Shown here in pieces: positions 25,550-34,242 of a stretch of 64,000 bases of DNA. The stretch is from Lachnospiraceae bacterium (GTDB taxonomy: Bacteria > Bacillota > Clostridia > Lachnospirales > Lachnospiraceae). The notes beneath the pieces are model-generated. The model had not been told where the DNA came from and searched no databases. It saw nothing but the letters and a program-made list of their open reading frames with translations. The stretch is from contig JAFRUR010000092.1 of assembly GCA_017438775.1 (NCBI GenBank), positions 1 to 64,000 of the forward strand. Direction: 5' to 3'. The translations under genes and the position numbers were made by a program. Numbering within the stretch: the first letter of the stretch is position 1; the number at the start of each line of letters is the position of its first letter.

Positions 25550-25607
25550 AAATAGAAAAGGATGCATCGAGCGGCCCCTGTGCGAACCGGGCCGATCCAA
25601 CACATCC
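25550..25607 (-). terminator. Terminator of the DUF5711/kinase/regulator operon
   Basis: Outer arms GGATG/CATCC with G-U pairs, inner arms CGGCCC/GGGCCG (hairpin 25560-25607), followed on the minus strand by TTTTCTATTT. It separates the response-regulator operon from the radical SAM gene, which begins only 40 bases further on. Confidence 0.75.
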
Positions 25608-25700
25608 TCTTATATCGCCGTTTCCTTCTCCGGTCCGCATCCGCACATCCACGGAAGCCTCCCGGCTCGTTTCCCGGCCCTCTGCCGCCTCAGGCCCGCC

Positions 25701-26390
25701 TCACACCCGGAAGCGGTATCCCACGCCCCAGATGGTCTCGATGTACTGGGGCTTGCTCGTATTGATCTCGATCTTCTCGCGGATCTTCTTGATGTGCACG
25801 GTCACGGTGGCGATGTCGCCCACACTCTCCATGCCCCAGATGTTCTCGAAGAGTTCGTCCTTGGTGAAGACGCGGTTCGGGTTCTGGGCCAGGAAGCACA
25901 GAAGGTCGAACTCCTTGGTCGTGAGCTGCTTCTCTTCTCCGTTCACCCAGACGCGGCGGGCCGTCTTGTCGATCTTGAGGCCGCGCACCTCGATGGTCTC
26001 GTTCTCGGGCGCCGCGGCCGTGACCAGGCGCTCGTAGCGGGCCAGGTGGGCCTTGACGCGCGCCACCAGCTCGCTGGGCGAGAAGGGCTTCGTGATATAG
26101 TCGTCCGCGCCCATGCCGAGGCCGCGGATCTTGTCGATGTCTTCCTTCTTCGCGCTCACCATCAGGATGGGCACGTTCTTTTCCGCGCGGACCTGACGGC
26201 AGATCTCAAAGCCGTCCACGCCGGGGAGCATCAGGTCCAGGATCAGAAGGTCGTACTCCTCCCGCAGGGCGCGGGTGAGACCGCGGGCCCCGTCCGGCTC
26301 CATCTCCACCTCGAAGCCCGACAGTTCCAGGTAGTCCCGCTCCAGCTCCGCGATGGATTCTTCGTCTTCGATGATCAGGATACGGCTCAT
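25701..26390 (-). CDS. OmpR-type response regulator
   Basis: A 229-aa regulator: receiver domain (IIEDEES, phosphorylated Asp in LLILDLMLPG, Lys in ITKPFSPSE) and winged-helix domain (GLKIDKTARRVWVNG ... IWGVGYRFRV). The ATG at 26390 is preceded by AAAGGAGCGCAA and overlaps the stop of the small membrane protein gene in ATGA. It is the partner of the kinase at 26770-27843. Last gene of a four-gene operon; targets unknown. Confidence 0.93.
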   Translation of the reverse strand: MSRILIIEDEESIAELERDYLELSGFEVEMEPDGARGLTRALREEYDLLILDLMLPGVDGFEICRQVRAEKNVPILMVSAKKEDIDKIRGLGMGADDYITKPFSPSELVARVKAHLARYERLVTAAAPENETIEVRGLKIDKTARRVWVNGEEKQLTTKEFDLLCFLAQNPNRVFTKDELFENIWGMESVGDIATVTVHIKKIREKIEINTSKPQYIETIWGVGYRFRV

Positions 26391-26773
26391 TTGCGCTCCT
26401 TTCTTCTGATTGCTCTTTCCGCTCTGCGCTCTCTGCGGGCAGCCCGCTTTTCCTGCAGCGCCTGCCGGCGCTCGTCGCGCTTTTTCTCCTTTGGAAACAG
26501 GGCATAAAACTGTTCCGGCCCCAGATCGTGCAGCAGGACCGCCTTTTCCCGCGGCCAGAGGATCCGGATCCGAATGAAGATCAGTGCCGCGATATACAGG
26601 AGCAGCAGGATCCCCCACCAATAGCCGAGGACCGGGGAATACTCAAAGATCAGGATGGGAATGACTCCGGCGCCCACCAGCACGGCCCCCTTGGAAAGGG
26701 CATACTGCAGAGGGGCGGGAGTATTCTCCGCAATGCGCTTAAGGATCGACTTTTTGCGGAGTTCCTTTTTCAA
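26387..26773 (-). CDS. Small membrane protein between kinase and regulator
   Basis: A 128-aa protein with a basic N-terminus, two hydrophobic segments (about residues 29-43 and 52-69) and a strongly basic Arg/Lys/Glu-rich tail (about 100-128). I do not recognise the family. The gene overlaps the kinase by four bases upstream and the regulator by four bases downstream, so it is co-made with both and may modulate the kinase. Function unknown. Confidence 0.8.
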   Translation of the reverse strand: MKKELRKKSILKRIAENTPAPLQYALSKGAVLVGAGVIPILIFEYSPVLGYWWGILLLLYIAALIFIRIRILWPREKAVLLHDLGPEQFYALFPKEKKRDERRQALQEKRAARRERRAERAIRRKERK

Positions 26774-27843
26774 TGGATCACTGCCTCCTGGTATTTGCGC
26801 AGCACGAAGTGCATGCAGGTGCCCAGACCCTCCCGGCTGGTCGCCCAGATGCGGCCGCCGTGGTCTTCGATGATCTTCTTCACGATCGACAGGCCGATGC
26901 CCGACCCGCCGGTGCTGGACGAGCGCGAGGCGTCCGTGCGGTAGAACCGGTCGAAGATGTTGGGCAGGTCCGCCGCGGCGATGCCGCGCCCGTTGTCCTC
27001 GATCTCGATCTGAACGAAGTCCCCCACGTCGAGCACGCGGATCTGAATGAGCCCGCGCTTTTTGTCCATGTATTTGATGGAATTGGAAATGATGTTGTGG
27101 ATGACGCGGCCCAGCTGCTCCGGGTCCGCGATCACCGTCGTGTCCTCAAGCAGGTCGTTCTCGTAGCGGAGCTCGATTCCGTAGGTCTCCAGCTCCGTTC
27201 CCACCTCCTCCACGCAGTCCGAGAAGTAGCTCATCACGCTGATCTTCGCGAAGTTGTAAGGGATGCGGTTGGTGTCGATCTTGGAATAGAAGGTGAGCTC
27301 GTCGATCAGCCGGTCCATGTCTCCCGCCTTGGCCAGGATGGTGCGGACATACTTCTCCATCTTCTCCGGCGAGGAGGCGACGCCCTCGAGGATGCCCTCC
27401 GCGTAGCCCTTGATGGCCGTCACGGGGGTCTTCAGGTCATGGGAGATATTGCTGATCAGCTCCTTGCTCTCCTGGTCGTAACGGACCTTTTCCTCCGCGC
27501 TCTCCTTGAGGCGGATGCGCATCGACTCGAAGTCCTCGCACAGTTCCGCGATCTCGTCTCCCTCAAGGGGCATGGGAAGCTGATAGTCCAGGTTCCCTTC
27601 CTTGATCTCCTGCGTGGCCTTTTTGAGGTCTGAGATGGGCGCGATGATCGAGCGGTAGACCCACAGCAGCATCGTCGCGCCGCTGGTGAAGAGCAGGATC
27701 GCCAGGATGACGGCCGTCTGCGCCGCGGTCTCGCGGATCTCCGGCATCACCCGGCCCAGGAGCCAGAGCAGGACGGCCGAGATGATAACGGCGAACACCA
27801 CGACGGTCAGGTAGGTGACCAGCAGTTTGGTCTTCAGTTTCAC
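26770..27843 (-). CDS. HAMP-domain sensor histidine kinase
   Basis: A 357-aa kinase with two membrane segments (about 8-28 and 43-62), only about 15 residues outside between them, then HAMP (PISDLKKATQEIKEGNLDY), the phosphoacceptor box SNISHDLKTPVTAIKGY, an N-box (IHNIISNSIKYM) and G-boxes (DNGRGI, GSGIGLSI). The minute outside loop suggests sensing in the membrane or through a partner, for instance the DUF5711 protein encoded 16 bases upstream. Confidence 0.93.
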   Translation of the reverse strand: MKLKTKLLVTYLTVVVFAVIISAVLLWLLGRVMPEIRETAAQTAVILAILLFTSGATMLLWVYRSIIAPISDLKKATQEIKEGNLDYQLPMPLEGDEIAELCEDFESMRIRLKESAEEKVRYDQESKELISNISHDLKTPVTAIKGYAEGILEGVASSPEKMEKYVRTILAKAGDMDRLIDELTFYSKIDTNRIPYNFAKISVMSYFSDCVEEVGTELETYGIELRYENDLLEDTTVIADPEQLGRVIHNIISNSIKYMDKKRGLIQIRVLDVGDFVQIEIEDNGRGIAAADLPNIFDRFYRTDASRSSSTGGSGIGLSIVKKIIEDHGGRIWATSREGLGTCMHFVLRKYQEAVIH

Positions 27844-27859
27844 GTCCGCATCACCGCCT

Positions 27860-29098
27860 TTACTTTAAACGAATGCGCCGCAGGCCCACCTCGCTGATCT
27901 GGAGATAGGTGTCTTCCGCAGTCTGCACGATGTGCGCGCTCCCGCCGGAAAGCGTCCCGTTGTAGCGCACTTTCCCGTTCTCGCGAAGCACCGTCAGGTG
28001 CTGTCCGCCGTAGAGGATGAGGCCGCGGTCCGTCAGTTCCATCTTCTCCGGGGTGTAGGTCGGCTCGTAGGTGAACACCTCGTCTCCGGAGGTGTTGTAC
28101 ACCGTGACCAGGCCCGGCGTGCCGGCGTTTTTGGTCAGCACGGCGACGCGGCTGTGCCCGTAGGCCACCCCGGAGATCTCCTGCCCGATCGGCACGGAGG
28201 CCCGCAGGGACGGCTCGTTGGAGCGCCGCAGGTTATAGAAGTCCACCCGGTCGGTCGCAAAGACCACCGCGGCCTGGTTGCTCAGGAACACGACGTCGCC
28301 GATCATGACCTCTTCGTATTCCTTGAAGCCGCCGACCACGCGGTCCACGTATTCCTTGCCCTCTTCGTCAAAGTTGTAGAAGACGACCTGGTTCTTCATG
28401 AGGCCCTGGTCGAAGTACACGTAGGCCACGGCCAGGATCTGTCCGTTCGGGGAGATGGCCACGTCCATGGGATACCCGCTCTGGGTGAGCAGGGCCTTGA
28501 TCTCGATGTCGAGGCGCGAGCCGTCCGAGGCGTAGATCTCCACGTAGCTGGCCTTCGCGTCCTCCATGACCACCGCGGCGATTCCGTTCTGCGACACGCT
28601 GATCCGGGTGATCGGAAGGGTCGTGCGGGCTTGCCCGAAGATACCCTTTTCGCTGCAGATCACGAGGTCGCGCCCCATGCGGTCCGCCACGGCAGCGTAC
28701 GGCCCGGCCACGGACGCCATGGGATCCTTCATCGAGTAGGCGGTGGACCAGACGGTCTGCCCCTTATCGCCCAGGTAGGAGACGCCGTCGCCCGTCACCT
28801 TGAGGGCGCCGGAGAGGTACTGGACAAAGGACGCGCCGGAGACGCCGGGGACGTCCACCTCTTCCAGAACCTCGCTCTCCGAAAAAACGCGGTTCTTGTG
28901 GCGGTTGTAAAGGTAGACGCCTGCCGCCGCGACAATGGCGAGCAGCACCAGAATGATGATCCACTTGCGGAGCCGGTGGGCGCGCAGCTGTTCGTCCAGA
29001 TCGGCTTCGTTCTCTTCTTCGGGCGCGGGCGTTTCCGGCCCGATGACGCGCCGTCTGAGGAAGCTTTTATTTCTCTCTTTGGTCTGATCGTTGTCCAT
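27860..29098 (-). CDS. DUF5711 membrane-anchored beta-propeller-like protein
   Basis: A 412-aa protein with a charged cytoplasmic N-terminus, one membrane segment (WIIILVLLAIVAAAGVYLY, about residues 45-63), then an outside domain made of repeated short beta segments (VQYLSGALKVTGDGVSYLG, ISVSQNGIAAVVMED, AVAYVYFD), suggesting a propeller. It fits the DUF5711 family of Clostridia, function unknown. GAGAGGAATCCCGG precedes the ATG at 29098. As first gene of an operon with a kinase/regulator pair it is a candidate sensor subunit. Confidence 0.85.
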   Translation of the reverse strand: MDNDQTKERNKSFLRRRVIGPETPAPEEENEADLDEQLRAHRLRKWIIILVLLAIVAAAGVYLYNRHKNRVFSESEVLEEVDVPGVSGASFVQYLSGALKVTGDGVSYLGDKGQTVWSTAYSMKDPMASVAGPYAAVADRMGRDLVICSEKGIFGQARTTLPITRISVSQNGIAAVVMEDAKASYVEIYASDGSRLDIEIKALLTQSGYPMDVAISPNGQILAVAYVYFDQGLMKNQVVFYNFDEEGKEYVDRVVGGFKEYEEVMIGDVVFLSNQAAVVFATDRVDFYNLRRSNEPSLRASVPIGQEISGVAYGHSRVAVLTKNAGTPGLVTVYNTSGDEVFTYEPTYTPEKMELTDRGLILYGGQHLTVLRENGKVRYNGTLSGGSAHIVQTAEDTYLQISEVGLRRIRLK

Positions 29099-29285
29099 CC
29101 GGGATTCCTCTCCGCACGGCCTGCGGCCGGGTGCTCCCGCACCGGTCTCCGGGGCCGTGCGTTCTATGTCTGCCCGCCTGCGGCGGGATACGATTCGGTC
29201 ATTTCCTTCCGCCGCGGGGCATGGCAGGATCCTGTCCGAAAGACCGGCGGCGGGGCATACTTCCACTCATACCTATTTGGATGTG

Positions 29286-29312
29286 ATTATACCATAGAAC
29301 CGCGGGTTGTGC
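29286..29312 (-). promoter_or_regulatory. Extended -10 promoter of the DUF5711 operon
   Basis: TATAAT (29291-29286) preceded by TGG, with only a weak -35 at about 29309-29314. About 188 bases before the ATG at 29098. Apart from this and the GH18 terminator nothing is seen in 29099-29517. Confidence 0.5.
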
Positions 29313-29445
29313 ACGGGAAATTCCGCAACTCAAAACAGAAATACGGAAATGATCGCGGGCGCAGAAGCCGGCCGAAAGCGCGACGCGTTCGATACGGGGA
29401 AAGCGCGGGGTACGGGACCTCAGAAACAGCGTCCGCACGGGCACA

Positions 29446-29479
29446 AAAAACTGCCGCCGCAGTCTCCCGCGGCGGCAGC
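29446..29479 (-). terminator. Terminator of the GH18 gene
   Basis: Arms CTGCCGCCG (29452-29460) and CGGCGGCAG (29471-29479), followed on the minus strand by six T. Confidence 0.85.
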
Positions 29480-29517
29480 GCCGATGTCAAATTGTCTTCA
29501 TCTTCGATCGGCCCGCA

Positions 29518-31296
29518 TTACGGCGTTTTGTCTGCACCGTCTCCGATCAGGGGCCAGACGCCGGGGTCCTCGAAGCCGAGACGCCACGCGGCGATTCCGG
29601 CGATGCCGGCCTCTTCGACCTCTTTGCATTTGAGCTTCACGGAACGCACGTCCTCCAGCCAGATCCGCACCGCGGCGCCGTCCTCCTCGTACTGCCCGTA
29701 CCAGCAGCCTTCCGTCTCCAGCCACGTCGGGGTCACGCCCGCGTCCGCAAGCATGGCCGCGGCGCGCCCCATCGAGACGCTCGAGACGTCCAGGGTGTAG
29801 ATCGGGTAGACGGGATCTCCGTCCGTGCGCGCGCCGGCATCGCCGATCTGCGCCGGGCGCTCCCGCCACACGGGCACATAAAAGGGAATGGCGTGCACCA
29901 GCTGATCCGCGGGCACGCCGCGGCCAAGCATCTCTTCGATACACTTTCGGGTGAAACCGATCGAGGCGTTGGTCCCGGCCCCGCTGCCGCGCCAGTGCTC
30001 TCCGTAGCCCATCGTGACGATGTAGTCCGCGAAGACCGCCTGCTCCTCCGGCTGATAAATGTGATGGTTGCCCGCCAGGGCAAAGTTGTCCACCGAGAGG
30101 ACGAGATCCTCTCTCCGGCAGGCCGCGGAAAGCTCCCGGACAAACTGCAGAAAGCCCTCCGAGCTCTCCTGCCGGATGCGCTCAAAGTCCACGTTGATGC
30201 CGTCCGCGCCCACCCGCAGCGTTTCTGCGAGAATCTGGCCGATCAGGCGCGAGCGGCGGGACAGCGTCCCGAGGGAGGCCGCGACGTCGTTTTCCTTATC
30301 GAAGTCGTCCAGACGAATCCAGACCTCCACGCCCAGCTCGTGGGCGCGGTCCACATAGGATCTCTCCGCGGCGGACGTGATCTCCCCCTGATCGCCCGTC
30401 AGGGAAAACCAGGTCGGGGAGACCGCGGTCAGTCCTTTCGCTTCTTTGACAACATCTTCCAGGGTAGCATTGGTGACGGGACCGTTTGCTGCGTGCCAGG
30501 AGAGCACCACCCGGCCGCTTCGGGGCGGACGGGAATAGTCCTGCACAATATACGAGCGCACGGGCTCCCAGGGCGTGCGGCCTTCCAGATGCCGCGCCTG
30601 GGTATATCCCAGGTGCCCGTCCTGCGTCCGGACCAGCGTCCAGTCGCCCGCCTCAGAAAGGAGCAGGGCCTTGGCCCCTTTCTCCTCCTCCGCGACGATC
30701 AGGCTCTTTCTTCCGGCGCCGGCGCGCAGCACCGCGTCATCCTTCAGAACGGCCTGCTCCTTCGGGGCCCCCGTCATCGTCCACAGATAGAGGCGGCTGG
30801 GGTCGGAAAACCGCTCTGCGGCGGCTCCCGTCAGGAGGCAGACGACCTCTGCGGAGACGTAGCGCTCCCCATCCTTCGTGAGGCCGGCAGGCGCGTTCAG
30901 ATTCCCCTTCGTAGGGCTGTCCGACGCGGGGCCGCCGTCGCTTGCGGGCAGGGTATAGGCCGTCCCCGTCAGGGGAAACACAGCGTTTCCGTTCGGAAGG
31001 GCGTAGAGCCAGGCGTCCTCCTCCGCCTCATAGAAGAGGCGCGGGACGAGGCTCTCCTTCACCCAGGATTCTTCCAGGTAGTATTCTTCTCCCTGACGGA
31101 CCGTCTTCACGGCTGCCTGCGAGGAATCCACATAGACCGCGGCGTCCCCCATGGCAGCGTAATAGGCCGCGGGGTCGGCCCGGTCGCTTCCGGGCGCGAA
31201 GGTATACCAAAGGAACGCTCCGGCACAAAGCACCAGAACGGCAAACAGCAGCGCAAGGGCTCCGCGGCCCGATTTTTGTTTTTTTCTGCTCTTCAA
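29518..31296 (-). CDS. Secreted GH18-family glycosidase-like protein with N-terminal binding regions
   Basis: A 592-aa protein with an N-terminal membrane anchor/signal segment (GALALLFAVLVLCAGAFLWY). Residues about 30-240 are a Cu-amine-oxidase-like/SH3-like region, and residues about 255-592 are a GH18 barrel. The catalytic motif is DGINVDFE, with the acid/base Glu present and Asn at the second Asp position, as in YaaH/SleL-like enzymes that cut peptidoglycan GlcNAc bonds. TTG (31296-31294) is chosen as start because it follows GAAGAGGT and gives the anchor directly; no ATG or GTG fits nearby. Likely a cell wall hydrolase outside the membrane. Confidence 0.85.
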   Translation of the reverse strand: MKSRKKQKSGRGALALLFAVLVLCAGAFLWYTFAPGSDRADPAAYYAAMGDAAVYVDSSQAAVKTVRQGEEYYLEESWVKESLVPRLFYEAEEDAWLYALPNGNAVFPLTGTAYTLPASDGGPASDSPTKGNLNAPAGLTKDGERYVSAEVVCLLTGAAAERFSDPSRLYLWTMTGAPKEQAVLKDDAVLRAGAGRKSLIVAEEEKGAKALLLSEAGDWTLVRTQDGHLGYTQARHLEGRTPWEPVRSYIVQDYSRPPRSGRVVLSWHAANGPVTNATLEDVVKEAKGLTAVSPTWFSLTGDQGEITSAAERSYVDRAHELGVEVWIRLDDFDKENDVAASLGTLSRRSRLIGQILAETLRVGADGINVDFERIRQESSEGFLQFVRELSAACRREDLVLSVDNFALAGNHHIYQPEEQAVFADYIVTMGYGEHWRGSGAGTNASIGFTRKCIEEMLGRGVPADQLVHAIPFYVPVWRERPAQIGDAGARTDGDPVYPIYTLDVSSVSMGRAAAMLADAGVTPTWLETEGCWYGQYEEDGAAVRIWLEDVRSVKLKCKEVEEAGIAGIAAWRLGFEDPGVWPLIGDGADKTP

Positions 31297-31422
31297 GGGG
31301 ACCTCTTCCGACCGGGCAGGGCGCGGTTTGAGATGTGCGAAACAACAGCTGCCGGCAGGCCGGCCGCAGCGCCCGACGGGGCGCAGGGACACAAAAAACA
31401 CGCTTCCGGCAGGGCCGAAAAC

Positions 31423-31433
31423 AGTATACCACA
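31423..31433 (-). promoter_or_regulatory. Extended -10 promoter of the GH18 gene
   Basis: TATACT (31428-31423) preceded by TGTGG, with no good -35 at the right distance. About 127 bases before the TTG start at 31296. Confidence 0.5.
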
Positions 31434-31441
31434 GGACGGGC

Positions 31442-31664
31442 AGAGCTTGACAGTCTTTTTTCTTACGGTTGGATGACAAAGACGGCCCGGGGCGGAGCCG
31501 GCACGCCGCGCTGCCGAAGAGGCGCTGCGGCAAACGGTTGGGTAGAACTTTAGACGTGATATAGAACAGAAAGATGATGGGGAAGGGCGCTCCCTTAAGT
31601 GACTGCCCTCCTTTCCGCCGCACATGGCACGTCCGTACGGGCGAAGGACCGCGCTTCCGCCTCC
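31442..31664 (-). other. Transcribed intergenic region without a gene
   Basis: About 220 bases between a strong promoter (31665-31693) and the GH18 promoter. No open reading frame with a convincing start is seen. One long imperfect hairpin (GCCGC...GCGGC, around 31500-31530 in plus coordinates) is present, and no clear terminator. It may be a leader of the GH18 gene or encode a small RNA. Confidence 0.35.
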
Positions 31665-31693
31665 ATTATACCGAAAGTGGACCATATGCGCAA
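31665..31693 (-). promoter_or_regulatory. Strong sigma-A-type promoter upstream of GH18 region
   Basis: TTGCGC (31693-31688), exactly 17 bases, TATAAT (31670-31665), with GG before the -10. It points toward the GH18 gene about 370 bases away. Confidence 0.65.
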
Positions 31694-31804
31694 GGTTTCG
31701 GGGGCGGACAATGATGGCCGGTCGCGGCCGCAGGCGGTACTACTGCGGCGGGCCTTAAGTGCACGGGCGGCCGTTCTGCATAACAGGCACTGTTTTCCGC
31801 ACAG

Positions 31805-31832
31805 AAGAAAACTCCGGGCCTGGCCCGGAGTT
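31805..31832 (-). terminator. Terminator of the Sel1-repeat gene
   Basis: Arms ACTCCGGGC (31812-31820) and GCCCGGAGT (31824-31832), followed on the minus strand by TTTTCTTC. About 35 bases behind the stop. Confidence 0.75.
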
Positions 31833-31865
31833 TTTGAAAATATCGGCTGCCTCGTTTCGGTTCCG

Positions 31866-34226
31866 TCACGCGCGGAAGGAAGGATTCAGCTCACCGGCCT
31901 TTTCCCGGCACTTCTTCGCGTACGCGGGGTCCTGACGGACACAGGTTTTGTATACGGGACTGCCGTACACATAAAAGAGGATCAGATACCCGTAAGAACG
32001 CTCCAGGGAACCGTTCCAGTTTGCTTCGGATTCCACGGTCCTGCGGAGGGTCTGCGCATCGGCCTCCATTTGACGGTAAAACTCCGCGGGGAGCCTGCTG
32101 CCGCGCTCTGCGGCCTCATCATGCTTCTTCATGTGGTATTCCAGACTGACGACAGCGGAATACGGCGTCATGACGCGATCCGCGGCCTTCAGAAGCCCCG
32201 CGGCGCGCTCGTCCTCGTTCGCGTCAAGGAGGAGCTTCGCGAGCTGTGTGCAGCAGAAGGATTCTTCGTGCCGGACCTCCTTGGACAGACGCGGCGGGGC
32301 GGTTTGCTTCAGTTCGCGGAGAGAATCCAGCATGTTGGAGAACACGGCAACGGCCCTGTCCTTATGCTGATTGACCACGGAAGCGTATCCGGAGAGATTG
32401 CCCAATTTGACAAAGCGGATCAGAATGTCCGGGTCGTGCGGGAACATCTCATGTCCCTCCACGATGATGTCGTTTGCCTTTGCCAGCCAACCCTCTTCTG
32501 ACTTGTGATTCCAGACCTCGTCAAAAAGTTCGACGATCTCTTTGGCCGCCATCGTTTTATACGTCGCCAGAGCGCTCTTCGCCTCCTCGAGGCCCAGATC
32601 CGCCGCCCTCTTCATGAGGCGCAGGCCTTCTTCCTCTTCGTCGTGCCCCATCATCCAGCCGCCCAGTTCGAACATCGCATGAGGGTCTTCCTCAGCGATG
32701 CCCATCTCGTAATACCTTCGGGCGGCCGCGGGATCGCCCTTCAGTTCATAAATGTGGGCGATGAACGAATCCGTCCAGGCACGTCCGTGCTCTTTGGCAA
32801 ACACGTAGTACGAAAGCGCCTTGTCCAGATCCTTCTCAAAGCCTTCCGACTCGCCGAATTCATATTCGATGCCGATCTTCACGGCCGCGTCCGCGCTGCC
32901 CAGCGAATACGCGGCCCGGTAATAATCCAGCCTCAGGACGTACCGTTCCCGATCGGATTCGTCCTCTTCGAACATCCGCCCGATCCAGTAATACGCCTTT
33001 GCGTTCCGCTCGTGCAGAAGGACCTTCCGGTACCACTGCAGCGCCTTTTCGCGGTCAGCCTCCACCCCCTGTTCGCCCAGACGGAAACGGGACGCGAGCT
33101 CGTACATGGCAACGGGGTCGGTCTCCGCGTTCTTCAGGACTTCAGAGATGTCTGCGGAATCATATCTGCTGTTATACGCCGTGACCACGGGCGTCTGTGC
33201 GGAGAGACTGTACTGCAGAAGCAGCCGGTCATGCGTCTGGACATAGGCCAGGGCGGGAGGAAACCCCTCCTCGGCCGACCGGAGCACGCAGCGGTGCATC
33301 TCCGCCTGGTTTGCCGTGGCCGCGTAGATAAGCGCAGAAGAAAACATGGCCTGGCCGATGTCGCTCTCATCTGCCTGCTGATAACAGAGCAGCGCGGCGT
33401 CCGTATCCACCTTTATCCTGTCCGGGATTCCGGAGAAGTACAGATCGCCGAGAAGCAGGTTCGCCTTTTTCATTCCCCCGGAGGAAGCCTCCTTCAGGTA
33501 CGAAAACGCGGCGGCCTTCTCCGAATCGCTGCCGTCCTTCAGAATCGTTCCGATCATCAGGGCCGCATACGGCGACTTATTATAGTCATAAGCGATGTGA
33601 AAGTATTCCTTTGCCTTGTCTTTATCCTCCGCGACGCCGTTCCCGGCGAAATACATGAACCCCAGATGATTCGCGTATTCTTTCTGTCCGTTTCTCAGGG
33701 CCGCCTCGTAGTATGCGCGGGCCTCGTCGTAATGCCCCTGATGATCTGCAGCGCGGCCGAGGTATCCGTCGATGTTCACCGCTCCGTGCTCTTTCGCGAA
33801 AAGGAGATACTGCTGCGCTTTCGCATAGTCCGTTTCCGCGAACTCGGGATGATCCATATGCATCATGCCCAGAAATACCGCGGCCTCCAGACCTCCCAGG
33901 CTGTAAGCGGTGTTCAGATATTTGAAGCCGTCGTCCCTGTGTTCCGGGAGCTCCGTCAGGCACAGAGCGCCAAGCCAGTACATCGCCGTGAGATTTCTCT
34001 GAGAATACAGTACTTTCTGATAAAGATCGAAAGCCTTCCCCATATCCTCTTCCACCCCGCGCACGCCTTCCCGGTACCGCTCGGCAAGTTCGAACAGGGC
34101 AAACGGGTCCTGTCTCAGACTGCTCTCCAGTAGAGCCGCGTCTGCGGCTGCGTACCGCCCGTCATAGCCGGAGACGAGCGGAAGATCGAATCTCAGATTG
34201 TTGGAAAGAAGTTCGTCCGCGTTCAT
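31866..34226 (-). CDS. Sel1/TPR-repeat protein
   Basis: A 786-aa cytoplasmic alpha-helical repeat protein. Sel1-like units recur, for example AKEYFHIAYDYNKSPYAALMIG, ALQWYRKVLLHERNAKAYYWIG and ARRYYEMGIAEEDPHAMFELGG. Two halves (about 1-330 and 350-600) look like a duplication, each opening with a PLVSGYDGRYAAAD / PVVTAYNSRYDSAD segment. There is no signal peptide or membrane segment. Such proteins are scaffolds. It follows the CFI-box gene by 16 bases in one operon. Partner and role unknown. Confidence 0.85.
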   Translation of the reverse strand: MNADELLSNNLRFDLPLVSGYDGRYAAADAALLESSLRQDPFALFELAERYREGVRGVEEDMGKAFDLYQKVLYSQRNLTAMYWLGALCLTELPEHRDDGFKYLNTAYSLGGLEAAVFLGMMHMDHPEFAETDYAKAQQYLLFAKEHGAVNIDGYLGRAADHQGHYDEARAYYEAALRNGQKEYANHLGFMYFAGNGVAEDKDKAKEYFHIAYDYNKSPYAALMIGTILKDGSDSEKAAAFSYLKEASSGGMKKANLLLGDLYFSGIPDRIKVDTDAALLCYQQADESDIGQAMFSSALIYAATANQAEMHRCVLRSAEEGFPPALAYVQTHDRLLLQYSLSAQTPVVTAYNSRYDSADISEVLKNAETDPVAMYELASRFRLGEQGVEADREKALQWYRKVLLHERNAKAYYWIGRMFEEDESDRERYVLRLDYYRAAYSLGSADAAVKIGIEYEFGESEGFEKDLDKALSYYVFAKEHGRAWTDSFIAHIYELKGDPAAARRYYEMGIAEEDPHAMFELGGWMMGHDEEEEGLRLMKRAADLGLEEAKSALATYKTMAAKEIVELFDEVWNHKSEEGWLAKANDIIVEGHEMFPHDPDILIRFVKLGNLSGYASVVNQHKDRAVAVFSNMLDSLRELKQTAPPRLSKEVRHEESFCCTQLAKLLLDANEDERAAGLLKAADRVMTPYSAVVSLEYHMKKHDEAAERGSRLPAEFYRQMEADAQTLRRTVESEANWNGSLERSYGYLILFYVYGSPVYKTCVRQDPAYAKKCREKAGELNPSFRA

Positions 34227-34242
34227 AAACCACCGCCCCGTT

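Noticed and set aside
25510-25605. N-terminal extension of the radical SAM protein
   Set aside because: The extra frame runs through the terminator hairpin at 25550-25607 and adds Arg/Cys-rich residues unlike the family; ATG 25509 is preferred.
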